DNA of 64,000 nt from Benincasa hispida (GCF_009727055.1 NC_052351.1:59113508-59177507); one strand, 5' to 3'. Positions 33,911-46,227 are shown, counted from the stretch's first letter. Program-made: numbers and translations. Notes: a model not told the origin generated them from the sequence alone.

Positions 33911-36164
33911 TATGAAACCCGAATTTCTATTTTCCTTACTTAAGCAAGTGATAAAAGGAATTAACTAAGTGAAAGTTAAATCCTAAGTTAAGGGGAAGGA
34001 AATTTCAAAGTGTTAAGTAGATTTTCCTTGAATAATTTAACTTGAGCTTTAATTGGTAAAATTGTAATGAAATTTGTATAATAAGTAGGTTGATGAGAAA
34101 GTTAGTGTGGAATGGTGAAGAAGGAATGGGGATTTGAAAATAAAAATATGGAAATTGAGTTTGGGAAATTTGGGAAAATTTGGCTAAGTATGAAAAATTT
34201 ATGTGAAATGCGTGTTGTACGCTTGGTATCAGAGCAAAGGTATATGTAAACTTGGGAAAGGTTTGAACTAGCCTTAGTATTAAAGCACTAAGGTTTTGGG
34301 AGAAAGAGAGAGTTCATGCATTAGATTGTCCCATAGATAAGTCCTTAACATGTGTACCTAATAATTATGCAAAGATGTGAGAAGAAGTGGCAAGCGGAGC
34401 AAGTAGACTGAGGAGAGGAATGTCTGCCCTCCGCGGAGGTCCTGAGTTAGAGCAGAACCGATCCGAAGGGGAAAAAAGTTTAGAAACTCAGTAGAGCAGG
34501 AAGCAACTTCTGCAACGAGTCGAGTACAACAAGGGTAGGTGTAGACACCCAGATGGAGATCGAGTATTCGATAGAATCACTCAAAGATTGGCGGCAAGTG
34601 TAGGACGATTCAAAACGATCCAGAAAAAATTCGATGTCGAGAGGCCGAAAGCTTTAAGAAGCACGACGTTCGATGGAGCCACAGATCCAATAGATGCTGA
34701 GATCTAGTTGGATTTGATTGAGAAGTGTTTTATAAGGTTATGAGGTACCCTGAGGACTGTAAGGTCGAGTTAGAGGCATTCTTGCTACAAAAAGGGTCTG
34801 AGAAGTGGTGGAAAATGAAGAAGCTAGAAGGGATAGTTCAGAAACTATGACTTGGTCTGAGTTCAGACAAGTATTTGAGGATAAATACTACCTAGTTCTT
34901 TTAGAGAAGCAAGAGGGAGGAATTCCTTAAGCTAACTCAGGGCGTGATGATGGTTGCTGAGTATGAATAAATACTTACTGAGTTATCTCAGTATGCCCCT
35001 TTCGATCATTCGCGGAAGAAAATGAGAGGTGTAAAAGATTTGAGAATGGCCTAAGAAGAAAAATACGTACACTTGTTACCTCTACATCCAATTGGGTGAA
35101 TTTCACTCAGATAGTTGAGACTGCTATCTGAGTAGAGCAGAGTGTAGCGAGGGAAGATGTACATCTATAGTCAGGTGAAGGATAGTTTTAGAATGCCTAG
35201 AAAAACGAGAAAGTAAGAGATTTGGAACCCCATTCTCTGGACAGTCAGGTATAAGAAGCTTTGGAGGCATGAGCCAACAAAGTTTAAGTCGTAAGAGGTC
35301 AAGACTTGTAGCTGGACCGAGTGATAGATCGGTATCAGGTCAACTAGCAAGTCAGTAGCTAGTACGGGGAGGAAACAACTTGTGTAACTGTGGTAGGCCT
35401 CATAAAGGAGTATGTTATGGTAATAGGAATGTGTGTTTTCAGTGCGGACAAGCTGGGCATTTTAGGAGAGATTGTCCTCAGCTAGGTCATGGAGCACAAG
35501 AATGAGCAAAGAGAAGTTACCCAGACAGTAACCAACTAGAACGATCGAAACTAGAGGTGAGGATCCGGTGTAGCTAAGCAAAAGGGGTAACTGGATGACC
35601 CCAACAGCAACAACAGCAACAGCAGGGTAGAGTATACACTATGACAAACCAGGAAGCGAAAGAGGCTCCAAATATCGTAACTGGTACGATAACTTTATGT
35701 AATCAATCCGCTTATGCATTATTTGATCCTGGTGCTATGCACTCGTTCATTTCTAGAATGTCTTCACCCCGTTTTCAAATGTTTTGTTTTCTCCTCCACA
35801 TGTAGCGGTCAAATCCTCTAAAGATAGCTCTACGTCTGCTCTGCCACTAAAGGACTAAAAGACTTGTAACTGTTTGCTAGGTGGTTAAGTTTAATATTGT
35901 ACACATGTTACTCTTGTTCATATAAGGACTAGGGTTTGTGGGTTTTGGGACTTGTAAATCTAGTGTTGTAATGACTCTAACCATATTATGTTTCTAAGTT
36001 AATAAATTGTGGGCCTAAAGACATCCCGTTGCATATGAATTATAATTGGTATCAGAGTTATTCCGCAAGAGTTATTAGGTAGTAAGTGTCAGCCCAAGGG
36101 TTGGTAACTGCTGCAGTCACGCCTTTCTCTAGGCAAAGAAGGTGGTCTAGGGCGGGGTGTGACA
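33911..36164 (+). repeat. 3' LTR of E with internal replacement
   Basis: Starts TATGAAACCCG (probably a decayed TGTGAAACCC) and ends GGTGTGACA at 36164. Only the first ~310 bp and last ~400 bp are LTR; about 1.96 kb of LTR (equivalent to about 27806-29769) is replaced by a copy of E's own primer site, gag and protease start. Confidence 0.87.
34221..35763 (+). repeat. Second copy of E primer site-gag-protease start
   Basis: Matches 30174-31723 nearly base for base but with many one-base insertions and deletions, for example GATGTTGAG/GATGTGAG and ATCCAGAAAAGAAATTC/ATCCAGAAAAAATTC. It shares the same stops as the first copy. It is joined to LTR sequence on both sides with little or no overlap. 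Confidence 0.9.
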
Positions 36165-37189
36165 AGAACTGTGTACGTCGTCTCAGTTGTAATAGTGGGA
36201 GGTCTCTAGTTAACTTTACAAAATAGATATATTTTGCTAGAAAATGTATATGTAGTTTCTGGTTTGAAGAGGAACTTAATTTCTGTAAAGTGTTTACTTG
36301 TACAATCTTATTGTATAAATTTCTCTGTAAATAAAGTGTATTTCAAAGAATGGTGTCAATATTTGTTTTGTTGAACTGGAAAATAATCTTTATGTGCTAA
36401 GACCGTTAGCAACTAAAGCCATCCATAACACTAAAATGTTTAAAACTGCGATAACTCAAAATAAAAGATTTAGAATTTCTCCTAAAGAAAATTTCCAACT
36501 TTGGCACCTCAGATTAGGATACATCAATCTCAATAAGATTGAGAGGTTGGTCAAAAATGGACTTATAAGCATGTTAGAATAAAATTCTTTACCTGTGTGT
36601 GAGTCATGCCTTGAAGACAAAATGACTAAAAGACCTTTTATTAAAAAGGGTCACATGGCCAAAGAACCTTTAGAGCTAGTACATTTTGACCTCTATGGTC
36701 CGATGAATGTAAAAGCAAGAGGAGGGTTAGAATATTTCATCACCTTTATGATGATTATTCAAGATATGGGTATGTTTATTTAATGTAGCATAAGTCTAAA
36801 TCCTTTGAAAAGTTCAAAGAGTTCAAGGAAGAAGTTGAAAATGCATTAAATAAAACAATTAAGACATTTCGATCTAATCGAGGTAGAGAGTTTTTGGATC
36901 TAACATTCCAGAACTATTTGATAGAACATGGAATTATATCCTGACTCTCAACACCCAGTAAACCTCAACAGAATGGTGTATCTGAAAAGAAAAATCGAAC
37001 TCTGTTGGACATGGTTTGGTCTATGATGAGTTACGCTTCCTTACCTGATTCTTTTTTTAGTTTTGCAGTATACTGCAGTATATTTTGAACTGTGTTCCAT
37101 CCAAAACTGTTATCAGAACACTTTTGGAAATATGGAATGGTCATAAAGCTAGTTTATGTCATTTCAGAATTTGAGGTTGCCCAACACAT
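36165..37189 (+). pseudogene. Pol of D: protease tail, pre-integrase, integrase
   Basis: D resumes after E. The protease tail reads YVVSGLKRNLISVKCLL (about 36250-36300). Pre-integrase: LWHLRLGYINLNKIERLVKN and VCESCLEDKM. Integrase: HFDLYGP, then a one-base frameshift within the TFTDDYSRYG equivalent (near 36750), SNRGREFLD with Asp changed to Asn, and GVSEKKNRT. A stop lies after FITFMMIIQDMGMFI. The gag zinc knuckle and the protease active site are missing between 27617 and 36165. Confidence 0.83.
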
Positions 37190-39160
37190 GTGCTTGAGGC
37201 AAATCCTAAGAAACTGGAACCTCGTTCAAACCTATGCATATTTGTAGGCTACTCCAAAGGCACGAGAGGTGGTTACTTCTTCAACCCTAAGGAAAATAAA
37301 GTGTTTGTATCGACAAATGCTACTTTTCTAGAAGAAGACCACATAAGGGAGCACAAGCCCCGTAGTAAGGTTGTGTTGAATGAACTTTCCAAGGAATCTA
37401 CTGAACCTTCAACAAGATTTGTTGAAGAACCCAACACTTCAACAAAAGTTGTTGAAGTTGGATCATCTAGTATGTCAAATCCATCTCAAGTGTTCAGGGA
37501 ACCTCGACGTAGTGGGAGGGTTGCGAACCCACCTGTCCGTTATATGGGTTTAATAGAAATCCTAGCTATGGTAGCCGAGGGAGATCGATCTTAAGGATCC
37601 ACTTATAAGAAGGCAATGGAGGATGTTGACAAAGATGAATAGATCAAAGCTTTGGATCTTGAAATGGAGTCGATGTACTTCGGTTTGGGATCTTCTAAAT
37701 CTACCTGATGGGGTTAAACCTATAGGTTGCAAATGGATCTACAAGAAAAAACAAGGTGTTGATGGGAAGGTGCAAACCTTCAAGGCTAGACTAATGGCAA
37801 AGGGTTATACTTAAGTTGAGAGAGTCGACTATGAGGATACTTTCTCATCTGTTGTCATACTCAAGTCTATCTGGATGCTCCTGTCCATTACCTCTATATT
37901 ATGGCTATGAGATTTGCAAATGGACGTCAAGACTGCCTTTTTTAATGGAAATCTTAAAGAGACCATTTATATGGAGCAGTCCGAGGGATTCATAACCCAA
38001 GGTCAAGAGCAAAAGGTTTACAGGCTTAATCGGTCCATTTATGGACTGAAGCAAGCTTCTCGATCTTGGAACATAAGATTTGATACTGCAATCAGATCTT
38101 ATGACTTTGATCAGAATATTGATGAGTCTTGTGTATACAAGAGGATCATCAACAGTTCCGTAGCTTTCCTATTGTTATATGTAGATGATATCCTGCTCAT
38201 TGGGAATGATGTAGGTCTACTGATTGAAGTTAAGAACTGGCTAACGACCCAATTTCAATGAAAAACTTGGGAGAGGCTCGTTTTTTTCTAGAAATTCAAA
38301 TCTTTAGAGATTGAAAGGACAAAATGCTAGCTTTGTCTCAAGCATCATATATTGACAAAATGTTTGTCAAGTATTCGATGCAGAACTTCAATAGAGGTTT
38401 GCTGCCTTTCAGGCATGGAGTCATATTGTTAAGGAATAGTGTCCTAAGATACCTTAAGAGGTTTAAGAAATGAGACCGGATTGCCTATGCATCAGATGAT
38501 GGCAGCCAGATGTATGTGATGTTATGTACTAAACCTGACATCAGCTATGCAGTGGGGATAATCAGTAGATATCAGTCTAATCCAGGATATGATCACTGGA
38601 TCACCGTTAAGGATATCCTCAAGTATCTATGGAGAACAAGGGACTACATTCTTGTGTATGTTTCGAAGGATTTGATCCTTACAGGATACACAGACTCTGA
38701 TTTCTAGACTGATAAAGATTCTAGGAAGTCAACATTAAGGTCAATGTTCACTCTTAACGGAGGGGCAGTAGTCTGAAGAAGCACCAAGCAAGGGTGCATT
38801 GTTGACTCCATCATAGAGGCTAAGTACGTAGCGAATTGTGAAATGAAGTTGTTTGGCTTAGGAAGTTTCTAACTGATTTAGAAATTTTTCCAGATATGTC
38901 ATAACCCATCACCCTTTATTGTGATAATAGTGGTGTTGTGGTTAATTTCTGAGAGCCTCAGAGTCACAAAAGCGAGAAGCATATAGAGCATAAGTATCAT
39001 CTCATTCGAGAGATTGTTCATCGAGGAGACGTGATTGTCATGCAGATAGTTTCAGAGTACAATGTTACTGATCCATTTACAAAGGCCCTCATGGCTAAAA
39101 TGTTTGAGGGTTACCTGCAGAGTATAGGTCTATGGGATAGGCCACATTTAGACTAGGTCA
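37190..39160 (+). pseudogene. Pol of D: integrase tail, RT, RNase H
   Basis: The integrase C-terminal linker (37190-37594) reads SNLCIFVGYSKGTRGGYFF and EPRRSGRVANPPVRYMG. RT from 37650: GCKWIYKKKQGVDGKV, DVKTAFFNGNLKETIYM, SIYGLKQASRSWN and YVDDILLIGNDVG with the catalytic YVDD. After a frameshift near 38262, the connector (YVMLCTKPDISYAVGIISRY) and RNase H (GYTDSDF, then AKYVANCE-like) follow to about 39160. Stops and frameshifts occur about every 200-400 bp. Confidence 0.85.
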
Positions 39161-39272
39161 AGTGGGAGATTTGTATTGGGCATGTTATATCCTAGTTTAT
39201 TGTTTGTGTACTTTGTATATTAGTTTGACTTATATATTGTACACCCCACTAGCTTTAGCTCAAGTGGGAGAT
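39161..39272 (+). other. Polypurine tract of D, duplicated
   Basis: CAAGTGGGAGATT occurs at 39160-39172 and again immediately before the LTR (39261-39272). About 90 bp with GTACACCCCACTAGC separates them, as in C. Confidence 0.78.
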
Positions 39273-41145
39273 TGTTAGGGTTGATGCTTTAACATTGTAT
39301 TTATGTAATAGAATATGTGACGTTTTATTTCAAAATTAGTTGCGTTAACATACCAATAAACTAACATCCAAGATTATCTTACCGCTTAAACATGTATGTA
39401 GAGACATACAGATGGATCATGTTTAAGTGATAACCTAAATTGTCTGTAGTAGATGGATAAGGCTTGATACCTTATCCTGGTGACACTATGAGTATGACTC
39501 GATTTGTAGATGTTACAATTGTTGTAAATTGCTAAAAATGATATGATCTGATCATTCATGTGGAGACATGTTAGCGGGGATATTCTATACAAAGGAGTTT
39601 GTATAAGACCGGACCACAAAATGTTAGTCTTACATTTCACCAGGATGACCATAGGTAACACGACATGAATTTTGAGTGAGTTGTGAACTTCTGTCTATGA
39701 AGGCGATCTTTTAATTTGTATGAATGAGAGTGGCCAGATCGCCGACTCAACAAGCTTACCATTTTGAGGATTCATCTGATTGGGGAGTTGAGAACATAGC
39801 TACACAAGAAGGAATTTTTTCCTTCTCCAACGTCGGGGTAAGTAGATAAATTGCTCCCTTAATGGCTGATTATGGGGCTTGAACAATGTGGTGCCACACC
39901 CTCTCTTGGGCCGAGAGTGGTTTGCTCATAATTGGACTATGATTTATTAGTTATTAGAGGAATCAGTGGTACTTAAGAAGTTAGATGTAACTACAGCAAT
40001 AAAATGGTAATTTTGACCCAGTTGTACTTACGAGCAATTATGAAAAGTCATCGTACTATTGACTGGTTATATCCAATGAACATAGAAATATATGTGTAGT
40101 GCGAAAAGAGCAGTTGGCGGTCTTTAGGGAGTGCCCGACAGTTAACAGATGATGAATAATTTAATTAAAGAAGTTTAATTAATTATCCACGTACCGTTGG
40201 AGCTTCAAGCTACAAGTCCATGAGGTCCTCTCTGTAGCTCAATGGGAATTAATGAGAATCAATTTTTCAATTAATTTGAATTATTCAAATTAATTGTGGG
40301 AATTAATTATATGTGATATAATTAATTTAATCTAATTATATATGAATAATTACTATAATGTATTTGATAAATTATAATATAAAGTTTATTTGAGAGGAAA
40401 TAAATATTTGAATATGATTCAAATATTAATTATATGAATTTGATTAACATAATTAAATTTAATATAAATGGGATTTATATTAGATGTCATTAGTGAGAGA
40501 ATAGAAACTATAGGTTATATTATATTTGATACAATATAGAAACTGTAGGTTATATGTTATATTTGATATAAGATAGTTTAATATATATTATACAATAAGG
40601 TAGTTATCATATAAATATAAATATATATTAAATTGATTTATGAAAATAAGTTGATTTGATTTGATTTATTTCAAAAATAATTTTGGGAGCGAGTTGTAAC
40701 TCTCTCCCCCTCTTTTCTCTCCAATATGTGATAGTGGGAAAAAGGAAAAGAAGTGGTTCTTCTTTTTCCTGCTTGATCTGAATCCCATCACTACCTCCCA
40801 TCTCTCTCAAAATCCCTTTTTTCACAAATAGCCAAAGCCCACAAAACTCCTGGATTCTCACCCAGAGAATACAGAGGTAACATTCGTGGTGATGTCCTCA
40901 TTGACGATTAGAAGGTTCGAGATTATACGTGATAAGATTCGGAGAAGGAATCTCGTGAAGAAGGGTTCTTCAAAGGTAAGGTTTCTTAAACTCATTTTCT
41001 ATTCTGTAATCTTTGTTTTAAAGCATGCTGCAATTATCTTTTAAATACATAATATGTATGTATTTCCTGTAAAATTTATGTTATGTAAATTTTGGGTTTG
41101 GGACCAATCCCATGTTCCGCTCAAAGACCTTCAATGGTTCCTTCA
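39273..41145 (+). repeat. 3' LTR of D, complete
   Basis: TGTTAGGGTTGATGC at 39273 and GGTTCCTTCA ending at 41145. It aligns with 12218-14003. Bases 40228-40680 are AT-rich. A TATATAAAG-type promoter box is not obvious. It is followed at 41146 by A's RNase H, marking the original insertion point. Confidence 0.88.
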
Positions 41146-41756
41146 AGGCACATATTTTGAGTAACCTAGGAATGGATCATGGAAAAATAGTCAAACGGGT
41201 TATGAGGTATTTACAGAGAACAAAAGATTATATTCTTGTTTATCGGAGATCAAAAGTTCTGGAGATCATTGGATATTCTGATTCCGATTATGATGGATGC
41301 CAAGACACTTTGTGATCTACTTCATGCTATATCTTCATGTTGGTTGGAGGAGCTGTATTCTGGAAAAGTGTTAAACGAATACTTATGGTTTCTTCTACCA
41401 TGGCTGTAGAGTTTATAGTATGTTATGAGATATCCAATCATGGAATATGGTTACGAAATTTTGTCACTGGGCTGTGGATAGTAGTTGGCATAGAAAGACC
41501 ACTAAAATTATTTTATGACAATAAGTCATCAGTGATGTATTTCAACAACAAAAAAAGCAATATGAAGTCAAAGCATGTAGACGTGAAGTTTCTAGTTGTT
41601 AAAGAAAGAGTTCTAAATGGTCAAATTTTGATAGAAGACATAGGAACAAACTCTATAGTGGCAAATCCATTAACTAAAGGTTTACTACCTAAAGTTTTTC
41701 ATGAGCATGTGGCTCACACGAGTGTCAGTCACTTTTCTGATTCCATGGTTTAGTGG
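41146..41756 (+). pseudogene. RNase H of element A
   Basis: Begins in the connector (SNLGMDHGKIVKRVMRYLQR) and continues RTKDYILVY, GYSDSDYDGC, a stop near 41313, then GGAVFWKSVKRILMVSSTMA, VEFIVCYEISNHGIWLRNFV, KLFYDNKSSVMYF and HVDVKFLVVKERV. RNase H would degrade the RNA of the RNA-DNA hybrid during element replication. It is separated by 29 kb from the RT at 11518-12180. Confidence 0.88.
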
Positions 41757-42183
41757 GAGTTTATTATTGAGGATGTTCTTTAACATTATTTTGTTTATTT
41801 TCTATATAGAATAAAGTTGATGATTTATGTTTTATTATATGAACTTGTTTATCATGCATGCAGTTTAGTATAAAGTTTTTAAAAATAAACTCATAAAGGA
41901 ATTTAGACAAGTTGGAAACAAGTATGATCTAGATCACTTTGCATGTAGTTTCCATGCTATCCATCCATACTTGATCTATGTCATTGAATGTATTGGAATT
42001 GGTGATCAAGAAAGGTTTAGTTACAAGGGTAGTGACGAAAGCCAACTTAATTTCATGCTAATACAGGAGATGGACTAGATTGAACTAAAAGAGAATTCTA
42101 TTATTGAAATAACTTGTTTATGCACGCTTAAGGTTTATGTGATTTAATTATATCAGTATATAGACATAGCCCAAGTGGGAGAT
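41757..42183 (+). other. 3' untranslated end and polypurine tract of A
   Basis: Noncoding stretch ending CCCAAGTGGGAGAT (42170-42183), directly before the LTR. Confidence 0.8.
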
Positions 42184-42658
42184 TGTTAGATATATTTAAA
42201 TAATAAGATATTTAATTAAAGTATGAGCTATGTAAGTGGATTAATAATTTATCACATTGGATTATTTCATTAGATTGGGCCATATTATGTGATCTAATTA
42301 ATCAAGACCCTAGATTCCTAATTGAGTATGGACTTAATGGATAGAAGTTCATTCCTAATTAATTAGGGTTTAATGGGAACCCTAATTGAACTAGTATATA
42401 AAGAGCCCTTAGGCTATGATCCCTAATATACTAAAACAATAAGCACTCAGTCTTTCTTGAATCTCATCTAGAGAGAGATCTCACTAAGTGCATTCAGAGT
42501 TTTAGTTGAGAAAGACTATAGTCATCTTAAAGTCATTGTCATTTTGAAGCTATCATCAATAACAATGAAATTTGATATGTTATTTATTCTTGACAATTTA
42601 ACATGAACGATCCTAGGATATATCTATTCAATATAGATATAAAATATTTATGCTAACA
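42184..42658 (+). repeat. 3' LTR of A
   Basis: About 475 bp, TG...CA. Contains TATATAAAGAGCCC near 42398-42411, a plausible core promoter that the 5' copy has lost. Confidence 0.88.
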
Positions 42659-42869
42659 GTCCCTTCCTTGTATATCATATATAGGGATGATGAATGAATT
42701 TGGAAGAGAGAAATTAGATTCCTTTCCTTTTATTTATTCTTTTACTTTTTTATGTTTTTAAGATGAGAATAATAATATTTTAAAAAAAGAATAAACTAAA
42801 GTGGAAATTGTGAGTGGAAATGTATTAAATCTCCTCGATTTGATATTGTCTTTGCATGTGTGCCTACTC

Positions 42870-43058
42870 CATAATAATACTACATATGGAGACAAAATAT
42901 ACTAAATTTGTCATTGAAATGACCCATTCACTTTCCTTACTTAGCCTCCATCGTTGCCGACACCAACTAATAATAATATATGGAGACAAAATATACTAAA
43001 TTTGTCATTGAATTGACCTATTCACTTTCCTTAGCCTCCATCCATTGCCGACACCAAC
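42870..43058 (+). repeat. Tandem duplication, ~90-bp unit
   Basis: Two copies of the block from TAATAATA and ATGGAGACAAAATATACTAA to GCCGACACCAAC, with small differences (GAAATGACCC versus GAATTGACCT). Confidence 0.88.
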
Positions 43059-43637
43059 GTTTGATAGTAAAAATCATTAAAATTTATATATATACTATAC
43101 ACACAAATGCATGCATACATAGGTGCGGACCTTGAGAGGACCATGTCTAGAAAATTTAACAACTTCTGATTTTGAGATTGATAGTACAAGCATTTTGTTA
43201 GTTAGATTATACTCCAAAAAGTTATTTTATAGAAAAAATATCGATTTATACTTCTAACGTTTCGGTTGTATCAATTAATACCATGAGCTAATAATTGTAT
43301 CCAATTTGAATTTTTAACCTTTGTAAGCGTATCAATTCATAACCTCTTCCAGATTTTGTTTAATCCCAATGTCGTGTGAAATTTATGATTTGAGTTAATT
43401 AAATCCTTAAATTTTCATAAACGAATCGATTTAAACTTTTTATTATGATCACCATTGAAAATCATCCACGCATTAATTTTCAAATATGTGTAGACCTCTT
43501 TAAATATTGGTTTTATAAAATGGACGACTAGAGTAAATGCGTAGGTATTTGTCGAAGAAAATTTTGATTAAAAGTCTAAATTGATCTATTTATAAAAGTT
43601 TAAGGGTTTAATATATTCAATTGTATGGACGTTTGTC

Positions 43638-43660
43638 AAACCCTAAACCCTAAACCCTAA
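43638..43660. repeat. Interstitial telomere-type repeat
   Basis: Three consecutive AAACCCT units plus AA, the plant telomere motif. It is too short for a telomere; short runs of this kind also occur as telobox promoter elements. Confidence 0.85.
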
Positions 43661-44669
43661 ATTCACAACCATTGGTATCTCTCAAGACAACTCATAAATT
43701 TCAGGAGAAATTAACTTCTACCATTATATTTTTATGAAGTCCTATCTATCTTTTCTCCAATTTGAAATTTCTCTCTCCCTCCTTCAAATTCTAAATAAAA
43801 TTTATGTCTTATTTTTAGTTTCTTTATCTATTGTAAAGTTGTGTAGTTTGATAGAAAACTATTTATTACTTTAAATATCTAATATTTCATATAAAATTCT
43901 AATATATGAAAAAATGAATTAATATATTATTAATTTTGATAAAATAAATTGGAAATTGTGCAGGTTTTAAAATTTAATGCTCAAAAAAATACTTAGATAG
44001 CATATTATTAATTTTGTTCAACATTAATCTTTTTACTAAATTATAGAAAATAATCCTAAATTTTGTACCTTTGTATAAAAAAAAACACCTTTTGAATTTC
44101 GAAAAATCTAAAAAAAAATCATAAACTTCTAAAAATAATTCAAAAATATTTTTACCATTAGTTTTAAATGAAACTATCCGTGTTTTGTATTAAAAATAAT
44201 TTTAAACTTTTCAAAAAAATTTTTAAAATACTCGTAAATTAAAGAAAAACTCAAAAATATCCTGAAACCATCATACTAACAATAAGATTTTTTATTTTTT
44301 GAAAAAGTTAAAAGTATCAATACAATTTTTGAAAGTCTAGAGTTGTTTCTTACAACTAGATATTAATAGCTTCTATTCCTAGACCATAAGAGTATCTTTT
44401 TTTTTTTTTAGTTTAAGAATATTTTTTAAACTCTTAAAATAGTTAAAGAGGTATTTTTGAAAACACACACTAGAAATTTCCATCCAAAATTAATGGCAAA
44501 AATATTTTTACATTATTTTTTAAAGTTTACAAAGTTTAAAGAATATTCTAGAAATTGTCAGAAATAGCACGTTTAGATTTTCACCTTACAAAACTAATAT
44601 GGTTTTTTAGAACTTGTAAATTTTAGGTAACTCCAAAGTTTAAGAGTATAAATTGATATTTATAAAATA

Positions 44670-44670
44670 N
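44670..44670. other. Undetermined base
   Basis: A single n within AT-rich spacer (AAAATA n ATTATT). Confidence 0.99.
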
Positions 44671-46108
44671 ATTATTATGTGTGGCTTCAATCGATATTAT
44701 TAGACCAACATATATATATATTTATTGATACACATACATATGTGTGTGTCTTTTGAGGAGAATATTGGAACACCATATGAAGACAACAACATACTAAAAT
44801 GATATTACATTATTATTTATTTTTTTTTTATTTTTTTTGACATTTGAAATGATATTACTTTACTTATTGTTGAAGACTTATAATACCGACAAGTAAAAGA
44901 CAAATTTGCCCTCAACCAAGGCACGTGGGGAACTAGTGGAGGATGTGTTTGAGACGGTCAAATCTAACTGATGCTGTGTTTAGTTGATGGGACCTTTGGA
45001 AAGTTAAGCGGTATTGACCCCACAAGTGAATACAAAATGTTTGGGCTTTTTTATTTATCTTTTATTTTATTGTTATTATTATTATTATTATTATTTTGAG
45101 AAACTAAATTCTATTTTAAGTTTGTTTAGTAAATATGTATTCGATAGATAAGTAGATTTTGATTTGAAAACTATTTTCAGATTCTGTAATCCAAACATTA
45201 CAAAGTTTGAAAACAACGTTTTTATATTCTTGTTATATCAAGATTTTGAATTTTAAATTTTAGAATGCTAAATTATATTAAACAAAGATAAGAACATTTA
45301 GAAATACAATTTATTATGTTATAAACTCAATTCATTTTAAAAAAGATAAAATATGTTTGATGTAATGTTTTATAAATTATTTAATATTACAAAAATTATA
45401 TAATTTTTTTTACATAAATCATATTTATAAATTAATTAATAATAGTTTATTGTCAATATAATATTAGTGGGTAACTATAAATTTTATGATTTAGAAATAT
45501 AGAATCAAACACATTTTAAACAATTGTTTAAATTAGAATCCAAATTTTAAATATGCTAACAAACACATATTTGAAAACATGAAATACAACTTTATTTGTA
45601 TTGAATCTCTTATTTTAAATTTTTTGTTTTCAAATTCTCTATCAAATAAGTTCTAAGTTGTATAGTTTAGGAAATTGTTTAATCATGACTCTAGTAAAGG
45701 AAGAATAAAAAAAAATAAATAAATAAAAATTTGGGTTAATTAGACAAATAGTTAAATCTATAGTCAATTTGTGAAAAATAGACCATCACTTAAAAGGGGG
45801 GAAAAAAGGCCCTTGAGTGAAAATAAGCCGAAATATGGTGTATTCGAGAAAATGACCTTTAAAATAAATCCAATAAAAATTGGATTAGAAAATTATTCGA
45901 TAACAAATAAAAAGCAATGACTAGATTTCGAGGGGATTTCAATTTTTTTTTTCTTTCTAAATCTAAATCAAACATATAAAATTAAATAGTAATTGAATGT
46001 CAATGTGAATTTGGCTTTAAGGTATTGGCATGACCTATGTTCCTAAAGATCGGAGGTTCAACCACTACAAGAATTCTGGGCTAAAGATGGTATTATTAAA
46101 GCCCTTTA

Positions 46109-46227
46109 ATGTCGGTTGTCTTTAATGTCGGCTTTAAACCTACATTGAAGATGGTGTACAATGTCGATTTAAAACCGACATTAAAGAGCTTTAATAACAC
46201 TATATTTAATGTCGGTTGTCAACCGAC
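46109..46227. repeat. CACTA left subterminal repeats
   Basis: Several copies of TTTAATGTCGGTT and its inverse AACCGACATTAAAG, partly as hairpins (for example ATGTCGGTTGTCAACCGACAT). In CACTA elements such motifs are the usual transposase-binding sites. Confidence 0.85.

Larger units (their letters stand above)
27618..36164 (+). mobile_element. Gypsy element E (Tekay/Del-like), inserted in D
   Basis: A Ty3/gypsy element with very long LTRs. Order: 5' LTR (from 27631), Met-tRNA-type primer site, gag, protease, RT, RNase H, then directly the polypurine tract and a 3' LTR (33911-36164). Protease-RT-RNase H order and sequence style match plant chromoviruses; long LTRs and primer site suggest Tekay/Del. 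The integrase and chromodomain are absent. About 115 bp of LTR start are missing at the left edge and D resumes at 36165, so no target duplication can be tested. About 13 bp of filler (27618-27630) resemble internal LTR sequence. Confidence 0.87.
12218..41145 (+). mobile_element. Copia element D, inserted in A
   Basis: A large-LTR copia element. Parts in order: truncated 5' LTR (12218-14003), primer site, leader interrupted by C, leader (24562-26807), gag (26808-27617), gypsy insertion E, pol (36165-39160), polypurine tract and complete 3' LTR (39273-41145). The 5' LTR lacks about 165 bp at its start, and A lacks its RT-RNase H connector at the same junction, so one deletion probably removed both. 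C and D share leader, gag, pol and LTR sequence, so they are one family. Confidence 0.86.
7642..42658 (+). mobile_element. Copia element A, outermost shell of the nest
   Basis: Paired LTRs start TGTTAGATATATTTAAATAA at 7642 and 42184 and end TATTTATGCTAACA at 8041 and 42658. A Met-tRNA-type primer site follows the left LTR and AAGTGGGAGAT precedes the right one. Between them are gag, integrase and RT (9118-12217) and, 29 kb later, RNase H (41146-41756). The gap is filled by D, C and E. Flanks ATCCA and GTCCC do not form a clean duplication, and the LTRs differ by many substitutions and a deletion in the left copy, so this is an old insertion. Confidence 0.88.
42659..46059. other. AT-rich intergenic spacer, no gene seen
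   Basis: No convincing coding frame or paired repeat was found. It holds a tandem duplication, a telomere-type run, a TA run near 44708-44722, an ATT microsatellite near 45067-45095 and one undetermined base at 44670. Phrases such as AAACTTTTCAAAAA recur in 44050-44640, suggesting a degraded dispersed repeat. Confidence 0.6.

Noticed and set aside
7637..42663. Target-site duplication of element A
   Set aside because: ATCCA versus GTCCC match at only three of five bases, too weak to claim.
43638..43660. Telomere or subtelomere boundary
   Set aside because: Only three units with no degenerate array around them.
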